Origin: Heterocephalus glaber
Lineage: Eukaryota > Chordata > Mammalia > Rodentia > Bathyergidae
Direction: 5' to 3'
Assembly: GCF_000247695.1 (NCBI RefSeq)
Contig: NW_004624854.1
Location: forward strand, 5,656,719 to 5,720,718
DNA: 64,000 nt
Part shown: positions 1-11,998 of the stretch, one piece after another
How positions within the stretch are numbered: the first letter of the stretch is position 1
How the letters are laid out: each line of letters starts with the position of its first letter
Made by a program: the position numbers and the translations under genes
Notes under the pieces: generated by a model
The model's input: the letters and a program-made list of their open reading frames with translations, nothing else
Database searches by the model: none
Told to the model about the DNA's origin: nothing

Positions 1-770
1 CTCAGGGCCAGCACCTTGAGGGTTAGCATTTCAATATATGGATTTGGCAGAGGACACAAACATTTAGACTATGGCAAGAGGTGAAAGCAGATGACATCCT
101 ACTCATGGGCAAGTAGACAGTGTAGACTGTGCTTTATAGGCTGTGTAGAGTTTGGCTTTTACCCTGAGAGACTGAGCCATTTGGAGGATCTTGGACAGCA
201 CAGAGACTGATCTATGTTTGGAAGAGATCCCTCAGGCTTCTGCACTGAGAATAAAACATAACGGGGCAAGTTAGATGTTTAAGGCAATAATCTAGGTGAG
301 GTATAAGAGGGGCTGGAGCAGGATAGGGGTAGGAGGAGTGATGAGGAATGCTGGAATTCTGGGTATATTTTCGAAGGGGAGCCAAGAGGGCTTTCTGATT
401 GAATACATTGCTTAGGGCTCCCAGAGACTGCTTTTATTGATATGCAATAGAAGCTGTCTTTTTACCAGTGTGCACCTAAAGCACTTCCAGAATAATCTGT
501 CCATTCTCCTGTAAACACACTGATGGTGTGTGTACAAGACACCTGACCTTTGTGGCCAGGTGTCTCCTCCCTACCATGCCTCTTCCCCATGGTCCCCAAC
601 TCTTGTTCCCAACAAGAGAGTTGTTCGTGTACTGAGTTGCTGAATTCTTTCCAAAACTATATCCCAATTTTACTTTCAATAATTAACTAAATGTAATGGA
701 AAATACTGGAACATGAGTTTGAAAACATAGAATTAAAGGCCTTGTAAAGGTTGATAAAAGTGAGTCTTAA
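1..770. other. Intergenic, nothing recognised
   Basis: Downstream flank of INPP1. No exon-like open frame, RNA gene or clear repeat was seen in this stretch. Confidence 0.5.
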
Positions 771-1538
771 AAAACTATTGTTGACTCTTCATTCTGTTGG
801 TTGTTTCCTTTGCTGTGCTTTTTAATTCAATATGATCCCATTTGCTAATTCTTGGCACTATTTCTTGTGCAATTAGGGTTCTATTCAGTCGTTAGCTATG
901 TCTATGTCTTCAGGAGTTTTACCTATTTTATCTTCCAGTAGATTGTTTCAGTTTCAATATTTAGATCTTTGATCCATTTTTATTTTGGTTTAGTACTAGA
1001 TTCAATCTTCTGCATGTCGATAGCCAGTCTTCCTTTGCCGGCATCATTTTTTAAAACGGTTATCTTTCCTCATGTGTTCTTGGCCCTTTTGTCAAAGATC
1101 AGATAGCTGAATGTGCCTGGGATTGTAACTGCATCCTCTATTGTTTCATTGATTCACATGTCTGTTTTTATGCCAGTACCATGCTGTTTTTATCACTGTA
1201 GCTTTGTAATATAACTTGAAGTCCAGAGCTATGATCCCTCCTGCTTTGCTCTTGTCGCTCTGGGTTGGTTTTGCTATTCTGGGTCTCTTCTGGTTCCATA
1301 TTAATTTTTATGATTGTTTTCTCTAGTTCTGTTATGAATCTTGTTGGTATTTAGACTCGGATTGCATTGTCTGTATATCACATTTGGAAGTATAGCCATT
1401 TTGACAATATTGTTTCTGCCTACCCATTTTCTCACATCCTATTCTATTTCCTTCCTTGGAGTAAAAAAACTTTGCCAGCTATTTCTCAGAGAACTAACGT
1501 TTAGAATATAAAGATTCTAAACATATAAAAATTAGATC

Positions 1539-1622
1539 TTGGGCCAGGGATTTAGCTCAGTGGTTCTGCCACCTGCCTCGAAAGTGCAAGGAGCTGAGTT
1601 TGATTCTCAGTTTCCAAAAAAA
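1539..1622 (+). mobile_element. ID-type SINE
   Basis: tRNA-derived body with A box TTAGCTCAGTGG and a poly(A) tail, flanked by an 11-base direct repeat AAAATTAGATC (1528-1538 and 1623-1633). It interrupts the L1 above, so it is younger. Confidence 0.9.
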
Positions 1623-2388
1623 AAAATTAGATCCCCCACAGTAAAACTGGAATGAATAGACTTCTGAAAAGAAATACAGATGGCCAATAAATACATGAAA
1701 AAAGATGTTTAACATTGATGGCCATTAGAGAAATGCAAATTGAAACAACACTGAGATTCTTTCTTATTCCAAAGGAATGGCCATCATCAACAAATCTAAT
1801 AGACTGCAAGGAAAATGAAGTCTTCAACATTGTTGGTAAATTTTAAACTAGTACAACCTCTATGGAAATCAGTATTGTTTCCTCAAAATACTGAAAACAG
1901 AAATTCCCTTTGACCCAGTTATTTTCCTTCTAGGTATCTTCCTGAAAGAGTTAGACATCATATTACAGTGATACATGCATACCCATGTTTATAGCAGCAC
2001 AACTCATAATCGCTAAATCTTGGAAGCAGCCTATATGTCCATCAACAGATGAATGGATAAACTGGTATTTATACACAATGGAGTACTACTCTGCCATAAA
2101 GATAAGCTTGAGTCATTTGTAGGAAAGTGAATGCATCTTGAGACCATAATGTTAAGTGCAAGAATCAGACACACAATCTTAAATATCGCATGGTTTCTCT
2201 TATATGAAAAACCCAAAATATAAATAGCAAAATGAAAGATAGATAATAGCTACTTGTATTACATTGAAATAAAGTTTTCCAAAAAAAAGATGAAAGGAAA
2301 TAGGGAGCAAGATCTTTTTTACAAAAGGGAAGAGGAACGAGAGATGGAGAGGTGGGGAAGGGGATGAAAGAAATGAGATGTTGTGTCC

Positions 2389-2482
2389 TGGGCCGAGGAT
2401 TTGCCTCAGTGGTTCTGGTGCCTGCCTCGCAAGCGCAAGGTCCCGAGTTCGATCCCTGGTACCAAAACAAAGCAAACGAAAA
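2389..2482 (+). mobile_element. ID-type SINE in L1 3' region
   Basis: Full-length copy with B box GTTCGATCC and GGTACC end. Target-site repeats AGATGTTGTGTCC / AGATGTTGCGTCC lie at 2376-2388 and 2483-2495 (one mismatch). Confidence 0.9.
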
Positions 2483-2805
2483 AGATGTTGCGTCCATGTA
2501 CCAACTCCACATGATGAATGGAATCATTACATATGCAAACATGTACCAATGAGAAAGAACAAATGCAAAATTAGAAGGGAAAGTTATAAAGATTCAGAAT
2601 GTTTATGGCCTTAATTGCTTTGCAAATATTTTCAAATTCCTCCTGTAAAGAAATTAAAATTAGGAATCATATTCACTTGGGTGTGGTAATTATGCAAGAA
2701 AAACGTAGACCTGTCCAGACACAGGCTTTAAGAAAGGGCCTCAGCTTCTCTGTAAAGATTCTGAGTGTGTGGGGACCACTCAGGACCAGATGAGGATTGT
2801 GTCCC

Positions 2806-3085
2806 GAGGCCCCAAACCCACAGGTGCTCAAATCTTCTGAAATGGAGTAATAGTCACATAAAACCTATGCATCGGCTCCCATATGCTTTAAGTCATCTCT
2901 AGATCACTTTTAATACCTCAATTCAATGTAAACAGTTGCCATATTATACTGGCTCAGGAATAAGGACAAGAAAAAAAGTCTGTGAACTTCAGTGCAGGTG
3001 AACTTAACAAAAATATGTCCCATCCAAGGTTGGTTGAATCTGTGGATGTGGAAGCTATGAATACAGAAGGCTGACTGTGCATGTT
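2806..3085 (+). mobile_element. Tigger-like non-autonomous DNA transposon remnant
   Basis: Matches the well-known mammalian repeat with the phrases CATATGCTTTAAGTCATCTC, GGACAAGAAAAAAAGTCTGT and GGTTGGTTGAATC...GGATGTGGAA near the right end. A second copy of the same family lies at about 20003-20300. Family placement (Tc1/mariner, Tigger group) is from memory. Confidence 0.6.
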
Positions 3086-3459
3086 TACAGAATGTTTGAT
3101 TCCTTCTTTTCTCCAGCTTTTTTCTCTTCTAATTAACTGAGAAACTGTCTATTCAGATCTCATTGGAGATGACTGTTTTTGCTGAATGTTAATTTACATA
3201 TTCTAAAAATGTTCTTACTGACAACATATGCTTTTTTTTGAACCATATTTTATTTCTCCATGCTGGTGCATATGGGGCCAGAAGTCCTGGATTTTCCTAA
3301 TGTGGTTTGTGAAGAATGAACTGACTTTGACTTCAAATCAGCTCTTTAAACTAGACTGTCAGTGACAAAAATATGCATCTTGAGAGTCCACAGCCAAACA
3401 CAGAGCACAATGAAATTAAAAACTTGTAACCCCATCACTGTATCAACCACAGAATCTGC

Positions 3460-4060
3460 TGTATGCAGCAAAGTTCTGAACTGTTTGACTACAGAAACAC
3501 AATTTCATTTGTCAAAGAGATATCTTCACTCCCATGTTCATTCAGCAGTGTTCATAATAGACAAGGTATGGCATCAACCTAAGTGTATATCAATGGATGG
3601 ATGGATAAAGAAAATATATGCTGTGTAGACGATGAATGTTATTCAGTCTTAAAAGAGGAGGAAATCCTGTCATTTGGAATAACATGAACCCCTGGAAGCT
3701 ATTATGTGAAGAGAAATAAGCCAGACATAGAAAGACAAATCCCCCACAATCTCACTTATATATGAACACTAAGGAAGTCAAACTCATAGAAGCAGAGAGT
3801 AGAATGGTGGTTACTGGGAGTGAGCAATGAGGATTGGGAAGACTTTGATCAAAGGAACAAAATTTCAGTTAGGTGGAAAGATCTATCTTACAATGTTGTC
3901 ACTACAGTTCATAACAATACACTGTATACTTGAGAGTTGCTAACAGTAGCTTTTAAGTGTTCTCACCACAAAAAAGTGAGACAGTATTATTAATATATCC
4001 ATTGCATAATGTATACATATTCCAAAGCATCATATTATACAACATAAATGTATACAACAT
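3460..4060 (+). mobile_element. Old L1 3' fragment
   Basis: Decayed ORF2 C-terminal coding sequence in plus orientation (CACTCCCATGTTCATT, GATGGATGGATAAAGAAAAT, ATTATGTGAAGAGAAATAAGCC) running into 3' UTR. Many stops. Confidence 0.6.
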
Positions 4061-4689
4061 TCGTCAATTTTTTAAAATCTAAAGACATTAGAAGAAAAAA
4101 TGGAGTGTTATTTTCATTCCTTTGTAATTGTAGGGGAAAAAAACACCTTTGGCCCCTAGAGGGTGGTGGGCAGAAAGAAGTCAGAGCTGAGTGTCTGAGC
4201 CCCCCTCCTGCACCCCGGGCTGCCAGGCCTGCCAAAGAACACAGGAAAAGTGGCCAGTGCACATCTCAGAGCATTCAAGTGTGGGACACTGTTATACCCA
4301 TGGGTTCATATATCTGAAGCCTCTCTCTGGTTTTTGGCAAGAGTAGTAAATATGCAAAAATTACAAAAGCCTCTTTACTCCTTTACATTCTCTCCTACAC
4401 AAATGGAGTGTCTGCATCTTTCTCTCTCTCTCCACCCCCTCCTCTCTCTGTGCATATACCTAGCTTTCTCTCCTGAGTGCTCCAGGCTTTCCTTCTTATG
4501 AGAAACACAAGAATAGTATGAAAATACTTGAACTTGGCTACATTATGCAAATTCAAAGTTCTAAACTGGCAGATTTTCCCATCAAGACAGGAAACAAAAC
4601 CCAAGCGAACCCCTTTAGTATTTTCCCTGATATTTCAGTGGTATTCCTCTTATAACTCAGATGTTTAGAGTAGCCCTACTAACTGAACA

Positions 4690-4945
4690 GAATTTTTCTT
4701 CTGCAGTATTTTATTGAAGTGTTTCAAGCAACATTAGCAGTACAATATTTACTGTAAGAATATCATACTTAATTGCTGCATGAATGTCATTAAGTTACCA
4801 AAATTAACATTATGAACACAAAATGGAAAAATGCTCCTCAAAAGAGGAAGATGTGCATTAACCACCAACAGGACAACACTATCTTCAAAAGACAGAGATA
4901 ATGGAAAATAGTTCAGTCTATGTGTACATTGAGATCAGAGCCCTT
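4690..4945 (-). other. INPP1: INPP1 3' UTR with AATAAA signal
   Basis: Minus-strand AATAAA at 4715-4710, about 230 bases past the stop codon. The cleavage site is placed some 20 bases further. The signal is exact, but use of this site is inferred. Confidence 0.5.
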
Positions 4946-5501
4946 CTATGTCTGTGACTCCAAAGATGCAAGATTTTGGAGGAGGTGGCTCAGGAAGGTC
5001 TCCAGCCGCTTTCTGGACCTGTATGCAATCAGTCCTCCCTTGTTGGCCCAGCGATCGACCCCAGTGGCTCCTGTGTTTTCCGTGTGATACAGCAGCTCCG
5101 GCAGACTCAGCCTTGCTCCTGCACTTCTTTCTAGGCATCCTTTCATGTCCACAATCCCCCCACCCATAGCCCTCAGGATGGCGTGCGGGGCACAGGTGTC
5201 CCACTTGAAGGTGGTGTCTTCAGAAAAGATGTAAACATCCACAAGGTCTTGGACCACACAAAGGCTCTTGTAACCAGCCCCAGCTGCCCGGAAGATGCTG
5301 TCTTCACACACCCGTGACAGTGCAGCTTTGATGGTCTCCTTTTCACTTGTACTAATGACAGCGGAGAAAGGGTGGGGGGATTTGCCCTCAGAGCTGGTGC
5401 TTGCAGGATGGGTTTTGCCACTGTTTTTAGAGGTGGTGGGCTGGAGTGAATAGATGTTGGTCCCCATGTAAGAAAGGCCCCAGTAGCACTCTCCTTTCCA
5501 C
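4946..5501 (-). CDS. INPP1: INPP1 coding exon 5 (last), C-terminal half of inositol polyphosphate 1-phosphatase
   Basis: Codes residues 214 (split Arg) to 398 and ends in TAG at 4948-4946. The acceptor is a pyrimidine-rich tract followed by CAG just above 5501. The exon carries the second half of the IMPase fold. The segment with KWDTCAPHAILRAMGGG holds the conserved metal/catalytic aspartate (Asp315 here, equivalent to Asp317 in human) followed by the conserved helix. The C-terminal part with GVDRWANKGGLIAYRSRKRLE is almost unchanged from other mammals. The middle (about residues 230-258) is the least conserved part and accounts for the one-residue length difference from human. There is no stop or frameshift. 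Confidence 0.96.
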
Positions 5502-7018
5502 CTGGAGAAGGAAAATTTCAGTTGATGGAATTGGTTATTTCATTTGCTTTCATTATCCATATTGCTTTCAAATTTAAGGACATGAAAAAATACATGATTC
5601 ATCATTAACATGAGTTTCCACATCCCTAAGCCTGGAAATAGATATCAAATAGCTAATTTGTTTCTAAAAGTTACTCCTATGCATGCAGCTACCTGTATTG
5701 TTACAGAGTTAGGAATGCTTTCAATTTTATTGCATTATCGTCTCAATCTGGGACAACACTAAAATATTTCTGGGCTTTCCGGTCTCCAGAAACTACAAAC
5801 TTTTATTAACACTTTTGGCATTTTAAGTTTAGCAGGAGAAAAGATGAACAGATACATCAATCTGCAAATTTCTTACAGTCTTTTATAACAAGTTTTCGTC
5901 ATGGTGTGTCCTTTTTATTCTTGTATGCACTGGTTCCACTTTGGCTTGACACCAAAGGAGACTCACCATGTGGTTATTTTTGGCAAGAATGATGATAACA
6001 GCACTTTCCATTTATTAATGCATTTGCCTTCTATGTTGGGTAACTCACTCTATTTGCAGTTGAGGAAACAGAGGCTTAGAGAAAGTAAGGCGCCAAGGCC
6101 CAGGCAGCTCATATGTAGTAGTAGAATCTGCTTTCAAACCCAAAGGGTCTTACTCTAGAATCTGTAGCACTAACTGCTTTGTCCACTACCCCCAGTTCTA
6201 GGCCAGGAGTATGTCTGCACACTTCCCCAGTACTTCCTAATTTCTTACTGACCTTTTAAAGATGATTCCAAACCACATATTTCCTTTGGAAGAAAAAAGC
6301 AAGAGGTAGAGGGAAAATATCAAAATTCCAGAAATGTCAACTTATGTCTGTTAAAGAGTAAACTATTCTTATCCGAAGTAATTCAACATTTGATAAACAT
6401 ATGTAGTTCTATATGAATGGAAAAGTATGACCTATTTCAATAAAAAAACCAAGGCTGCTTTTTGCACTTGGACTTCACTATGCTGTCTGAGATTTCACAG
6501 GAAGGCCAAGGAGCGGGGAGGCTGAAAATACTGCCAGTGTGTGTGAGAACAGACACCCGAGTTGGGCTCACCCTGGCCACACCGATCAATCTTTGCATTG
6601 GACATTTTCCACACTTTTTTTAGTTTTGTCTAAGCTAAAGTTTAGATTTTACAAAAGTTCAACTGGATGTATAGTGATGACATCTATCTTGCTCCAAACG
6701 TATTGTAAGACAGAGTTTGCCTCCTACTAATTATATTTTGAGTGGATTCCAGAAACATAGAACAGGGTTGCTATACTGCACATATGAAAGGATGATTTCT
6801 GAAGATGTTACCTCTTAAAATTCCTACCAGCATACATGTGGGTCCAAATAAAATTATGCCAAATCCAGGACTGAAAATACAAAGAACTTTAATTCAAACC
6901 TGTGGACTTTTAGCAAGAACCCCCTAATGTATCCAGTCCTGGGAATGGCATGGCAATAAGCAAAACTGAGGTTTTAAGTTCTAAAAGCTATAATAGCTCA
7001 AAAGTGTCCATCTTTTAC
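5502..7018 (-). other. INPP1 intron between coding exons 4 and 5
   Basis: Holds an antisense-to-window MIR at about 5985-6190 and otherwise unique AT-rich sequence. No other gene is seen. Confidence 0.85.
5985..6190 (-). repeat. MIR SINE
   Basis: Complement of the MIR core: GAGGAAACAGAGGCTTAGAG, then CAGCTCATATGTAGTAG and a final GCACTAACTGCTTTGTCCAC. Confidence 0.65.
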
Positions 7019-7193
7019 CTGAGTGTGTTTAGGTCTTGTGACACAAAAGGTTGGTTGATGACTCCCATCAGAGGCATCCCTGTCTGTATGTCATAGACAC
7101 CAATTAAAATGGTGACACACTGAAGGCCACAGGGGAAAATCCCTTGGTTGGCTTTAACGTCAGCAGAACCTTTAATGTATTGATAGGTTGAAT
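7019..7193 (-). CDS. INPP1: INPP1 coding exon 4
   Basis: This 175-base exon completes Asp156 and codes residues 157-213 plus two bases of Arg214. It opens with the STYQYIKG end of the superfamily motif DPIDST, so Thr158, a metal/phosphate-site residue, is the second full codon. It continues with the central beta-sheet segment (FPCGLQCVTILIGVYD) and the loop MGVINQPF, both typical of the family. The acceptor (TTTTTTCAG) and donor (CAG/GTAAAA) are good on the minus strand. Confidence 0.95.
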
Positions 7194-8352
7194 CTGAAAA
7201 AATGAAACAAACATGTTGAGATCCAGGTAAAGATTATTTAGAAAATAATGAATATATCTTGGCTTTCCTCACTGTGCAGACATAACAGGCGACACCTGCA
7301 AATTAAAGGAGGCAAGGTTTAGTTTGAGCTCGTGGTTCCAGAAGTTTCAGTCTATGCATGGTCGGTAGGCTCAAATGCAGAAATGGTATGGGGGAAGGGT
7401 TCGGGAGGAGGAAAGCTGCTCACATCATGGTGGCCAGGAAGCAGAGAGTAGGGAGAAACAGTGGAGGAAGTTACATCCACCCACATCACACCCCAGTGAC
7501 CTGGCTCTTCTGACAAGGGCATCATATTCAGCTATTGAACTCATCAGTGGATGATTCTCCCATGATCCACTCACTTTCAAAAGCTCCGCCTCTGAACACA
7601 TGAGGCTTTTGAAGGACATTCTAGATTTAACCATAACACATCTCTCAATTTTGTCCTACATCTCAATTTTATCTCTTCTACCCCTCTGGTTTTACCTTCG
7701 GATGTCACTGTATTGACTTGTTATTTGGCTTCTTGTATTTTCCTGCCTATATGAGAACTGATGGGAAAGGACATGTCCATAGTTCCTGTGGCATCTAGCA
7801 CAATAACAAACACTCAAATATTCATCACATGGCAAAAGTATCTAAAAGCTAACAATTCAGGGAAACTGAAGGACTAGTCCAATGCAGATGGAAAAGCTTC
7901 CTTCCAGGAAGCTGGCAGAGATGGAATCACATATTACTATTCTATTATTTGGTTCCTCAAGTTAGAAGGAAGAATAGACAATGGTGAGGGCATAAGAGGA
8001 AAGAAATTGATGGTGCTCCTGTGAGGAGGAGTTGAAGAGCTGTGTTTCCCCTTAAGGGATACATCCAGGGAGCTAGCACACAGATAAGGATGTGCCTGGT
8101 AAAAGGTCTAGAGAGCTACAGTAGGTAACAGGGCCGCTTCAGGGTAGAACCAAGGGACAGGGGCTCCCTCTGTTTCTGAAATCCTAACTGATGCCAATGT
8201 ACCCTCAAGTGAGGAAAGATTTTGGAAAAGAGTGTTCGTCTTCATATATAATCCAGTGGTGAATGTTATGTAATTCTCTGATAAACCATTTTTTTTCCTT
8301 CTATCTATCTTTCCTTCCTTCCTTCCTTCCCTTTCTCAATTTTTTTTCTTTC

Positions 8353-8550
8353 TGGTACAGGAGATGGAACTCGGGACCTTGCACTTGGGAGGCAGGCACA
8401 GCACCACTGAACTAAATCCCTGGCTTTGTTTTTGAGAAAAGGTCTTACTCTGTTTCCCAGGCTGGTCTTGAACCTCTGGGCTCAAGTGCTTTTCCTGCCT
8501 CAGCCTCTCAAATAGCTAAGATTACAGGTATGCACCACCATGCTCGGCTA
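8353..8550 (-). mobile_element. B1+ID dimeric SINE
   Basis: Reading the minus strand: a B1 half (8548 to about 8430, with the GCACCACCATGCTCGG start in complement) followed by an ID half (8424-8353). Upstream of its tail is a TTCC repeat (8305-8330). Confidence 0.8.
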
Positions 8551-8752
8551 GTGAAACCCATTTCTGTAACACTGTGTTCATGTGTCGTGGGATGGGCAGA
8601 TTCGGGGAGGATGCCTGCTCAGCATAACATGGGCTCTCAGCTGTGTTGGGTGGTATATGTCAGGGAAGGGAAAACCATGTGAGGAACTTTTTAATATTAA
8701 TACTGAAGACTTTGCATTAATGGCATCATTGAGAACATGGGCTACATTTTTT

Positions 8753-8842
8753 ATTTTTTACTTTTTTTGGTACCTGGGATCGAACTCGGGTCCTTGTGCT
8801 TGTGTGGCAGGCGGTGGAACCACTGAGCTAAATCCCTGGCCC
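8753..8842 (-). mobile_element. ID-type SINE
   Basis: Complement of A box and B box plus GGTACC present. Flanking repeat TGGGCTACATTTTTTA / TGGGCAACATTTTTTA. Confidence 0.88.
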
Positions 8843-9471
8843 TGGGCAACATTTTTTAAACAATGAGCTATAGATTATGGTCCTCCTACAATAAGGACAA
8901 AAAATAATGGTAAGGTTTACACAGGCTTACAAACTGACTGCTCGTGAGACAGGGCTGTGTTCTACCTGACCTCCACTGTGTTATTCGCTGTTGCCTTATT
9001 TAATTGAATTAGTCAATGGTTAAAAACTGGGAGCTCTGACTTTAAAAACATGGATTTTGGTTTCTTTTAAAAGTCTGAAGATCTGGCCTGTATGTCCATA
9101 CATCAAGATCTATTGGAGCTCAATGCTTTTCTATTAGCACGTGTCTCAATTGGTCATAAGTATATCATTTCATGCTCTCACGTACCAGTCTGGCCCCTGA
9201 GGTCTTTTAAAGATGAGTTAGTTCATTTTGTTAGAGATGTGCATATAAATGTGTGTACACGTAGCTGTAATATGCATGTCTATATGCAGAGCCATAACAC
9301 AACATTACAGCATGTCTCCACCCTTATCATTTTGAAACTTAAAAAACTTCTAGGAAAGTGAAAACTACATTCTCAATAATTTTTATTTTCCCAAGGCAAA
9401 AAATGAAAATAAAAGGATGGTAAGCAAGAACACATAAAAGCAACCGCAGCAAACACAGTCTCTATACTTAC

Positions 9472-9672
9472 CTATGGGATCCACCCAAATTCCCAGAATG
9501 TCCTGTGGAATGCTGATGTTTATGGAATCCAGAGCTGGGTCTCCGAAGGCAACATCCTGATGAACAACCTTGGCCAGCGCTTCAGATGCCAATCTGTTAC
9601 CACTGAGGACTCTGCTAAGAAGCTCTGTGGTTTCTTCCTCTGTTGAGCACAGTTGTATGGTAATCTTTTCCC
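9472..9672 (-). CDS. INPP1: INPP1 coding exon 3
   Basis: This 201-base exon completes Gly89, codes residues 90-155 and gives the first base of Asp156. It ends in ILGIWVDPI, so Asp153 and Ile155 of the catalytic metal-site motif are here, while Asp156 is split by the intron. Upstream it has CSTEEET and the helix VASEALA-like segment (LASEALAKVVHQDVAF). The acceptor is TTCTAG and the donor is ATAG/GTAAGT. It joins in frame to exons 2 and 4. Confidence 0.95.
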
Positions 9673-9807
9673 CTAGAATAAAGACAAACTAAAAGCCATT
9701 GCATATCAGGAGTTTCGGTGGAGAAAAAACAACATGAGGGTGGGTGAAAAGAGAGAGAAGGCCAAAGAGGAGGCGGTAAAAGCCATGCACTTAAGACTAT
9801 GTGAAGG

Positions 9808-9995
9808 CATCCAGGTGTGGTGGTGCATGCCTGTAACCCCAGCACTCTGAGGCCGAGACAGGAGGATCACAAGTTCAAGCCCAGCCTGAGCAACTTAGTA
9901 ACTTATGAGATCCCATCTCAAAGTAAAAAATAGAAAGGACTGATGATATAGTTCAGTATGAAGACCCAGGGTTCAATCCCCAGTACTGCAAAAAC

Positions 9996-10000
<5 letters not shown>
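9808..10000 (+). mobile_element. B1-dID dimeric SINE
   Basis: B1 half with GGTGGTGCATGCCTGTAA and AGCCCAGCCTGAGCAA, then a degenerate ID half ending GGTTCAATCCCCAGTACTG. Followed directly by a CA microsatellite that grew from its tail. Confidence 0.8.

Positions 10001-10042
<42 letters not shown>
10001..10042. repeat. (CA)n microsatellite
   Basis: About 21 CA units at the tail of the preceding SINE. Likely length-polymorphic. Confidence 0.95.
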
Positions 10043-10044
<2 letters not shown>

Positions 10045-10929
10045 CAGGCACACAGAAGACTAGATGAGGGTAATGGATCCACACTTGTGGGTCCTGGACC
10101 TGGCTGACTGGCAGAATCACCTAGGGAACTTCACCAAGTCGCAAATCCCCAATGGCCTGATTCCCTTAACTCAAGAGGGCTTTGTATTCCAGGAACCAAA
10201 AGGCCTGCCCCCCAGAAAAATCGCCATGGACAGAATTTTGTATCCAATTTAAGGGGATCTATGGATTAGTAAAGAAACCCTGTGAATCCTCGATAAAATA
10301 TTAGTTATTTCTTTTTTCCTTTTGACTTTTATTATGCATATGTTACTGTTTGCATAAAAATGTTATTGAAAAGAATGGAGGCTTAATAAGCATGCTGAAG
10401 GACTTCTACCTCCTTCTGTAATCCTTTTAGCTGAAAATTGTTTCAGTTCATTAATATAAGATGAAGTTTATTAATCTTTAAACATAGTAAAGTTATATAA
10501 TTCAAAATGACACAGATAGGGATAGCTCCCCTCTACAGCACTGAGAAGCAGGATGTAAGAAAAGTTGCTTCTCCAAGAGAAGCCAAAATTACAAGTCCAA
10601 GTGCTTCCCCCCAGACTCCAACCGAAGGGAGGGAGGAAGTTCCTACAGATGGGCAAATTAATCATAAAAACTGACAGCAATGAAGAAAACAAAAAAACTC
10701 TCTAAAAACGAAAACATGGCACTGTGGGGCTCCCCGTATGCATTCACATACTCCTAGCTCTCCTTTCTGTTCCGCACCTGCATCCCAGGCGAGCCTGAGA
10801 GAAACTCACAGCTCCAGCCTCACCCCAGACCTGTTGAATTTTAACAAGATCCCGAGGTGAAGAAGTGATTGGTAAGGTTTGGGAAGCACAGTGTGAATCT
10901 ACTACAATGAGGACTTGGGCTTTTGATTT

Positions 10930-11013
10930 TTTGTTTTTTCTGGGCTCGTGATGAGACCCAGGGCCTTGTACATGCCAGGCAAGCGCTTGACCACTGAGCT
11001 ACGCCTCAGCCCA
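10930..11013 (-). mobile_element. Older ID-type SINE
   Basis: Complement reads GGGCTGAGGCGTAGCTCAGTGG... with CTTGCCTGGCATG, closer to the ancestral ID than the GGTACC group. Confidence 0.75.
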
Positions 11014-11613
11014 CAGAGACAACTCTGAATCAGCAAGAAAACAGTCCCTTGAGTTTACTGAAATCACATCCAAATGAGACAGTTAAAGTTGGGGAATAAT
11101 AATTCTAATCACTCCCAGATACTGAGCACTACTTTGGGCAAAAAGTCATGGGATCCTCGTTCCAATGAGTAGTCATGTTGTACTACTCCTCTGCTTAAAA
11201 CTGGCCAGGATATTCCCATCACACTTGGAGAAATCCAGTTCCCTGTCTATGATCTGCCGCTGCCTGCGCTCACACCATCTGGCCATCTTTCCGCATCTCC
11301 ATGTTTCTTTGCCCTTTCAACACGAAAATGGATATGGAATGAGGCTTTTGTCCCCACAATTCTTGATAAATGGAGTACTAAAATAATATGAAATATTAAA
11401 ATAATATGAAGTAGTCAATGGTAGGATTTCAAATGAGGGCTTCTTGTGAGCTAATTACAGGAGTCATTATTAACCTTCAGAACCTTAAAGGGGCTTTCTT
11501 TCTTCTTACTATCTTAGAACTAAGTGCATTGTAACACAGAGCCCATGAGAGACTACAAAGTTTTTTCTCTTTGTGTGCTTCTAGATATTTAACTATTTGT
11601 CCCATGATTAATG

Positions 11614-11710
11614 TTTTTTTGTTTTTTTTGTTTTTCGGTACTGGGGATCAGACTCAGGACCCTGCGCTTGTGAGGCAGGCGTAGCACCACTGAGCTAAAT
11701 CCCCAGGCCC
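11614..11710 (-). mobile_element. ID-type SINE
   Basis: Minus-strand copy with T-rich start and complement of TTAGCTCAGTGG at its end. Flanks ATGATTAATGTTT / AGGATCAATGTTT. Confidence 0.88.
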
Positions 11711-11874
11711 TCAGGATCAATGTTTAATGTTTACTATTTTAGAATTCTACCATTAAACAAAAACCCAAACAAACTAAAAAAAATCTCTGAAAATAATCAG
11801 ATATTGTGATATTTTCCCCCTATAACACCAGGAGACTCTACCCACCGGAAACTAAGTAAGACTAAAAACATGAT

Positions 11875-11998
11875 ACCAGTCGTGCATGGTGGCACACTAC
11901 TAGAGTCCCAGCTACTTAGGAGGTTTGGGTGGAGGGATCACCTAAGTCCAAGAATTGAGCCCAGCCTCGGCAACACAGCAATACCCCATCTCAAACAA
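11875..11998 (+). mobile_element. B1/Alu-like monomer
   Basis: CATGGTGGCACACTACTAGA, AGCTACTTAGGAGG and GAGCCCAGCCTCGGCAACAC mark a 7SL-derived monomer with an A-rich end. Confidence 0.75.

Larger units (their letters stand above)
770..2565 (+). mobile_element. Old L1 fragment with inverted 5' part (twin-priming structure)
   Basis: About 770-1480 is L1 ORF2 in minus orientation, recognised by phrases such as the complement of the reverse-transcriptase distal region (e.g. TTTTGTCAAAGATCAGATAG). About 1480-2565 is ORF2 C-terminal part and 3' UTR in plus orientation. The inner ends of both parts correspond to nearly adjacent places in ORF2, as in a 5'-inverted insertion. Frames are broken throughout. 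Two ID SINEs have inserted into it. Confidence 0.75.
7194..9471 (-). other. INPP1 intron between coding exons 3 and 4
   Basis: Contains a TTCC-rich simple repeat (8305-8330), a B1+ID dimer (8353-8550, minus) and an ID SINE (8753-8842, minus). The rest shows no coding signal. Confidence 0.85.

Noticed and set aside
2165..2542. 125-codon minus-strand frame with a GSNSGPCACEAGTRTTE-like segment
   Set aside because: It is the antisense translation of an ID SINE joined to L1 3' UTR. The same peptide recurs at every minus ID reading (e.g. 8582-8866, 20306-20710, 47124-47600, 58676-58942).
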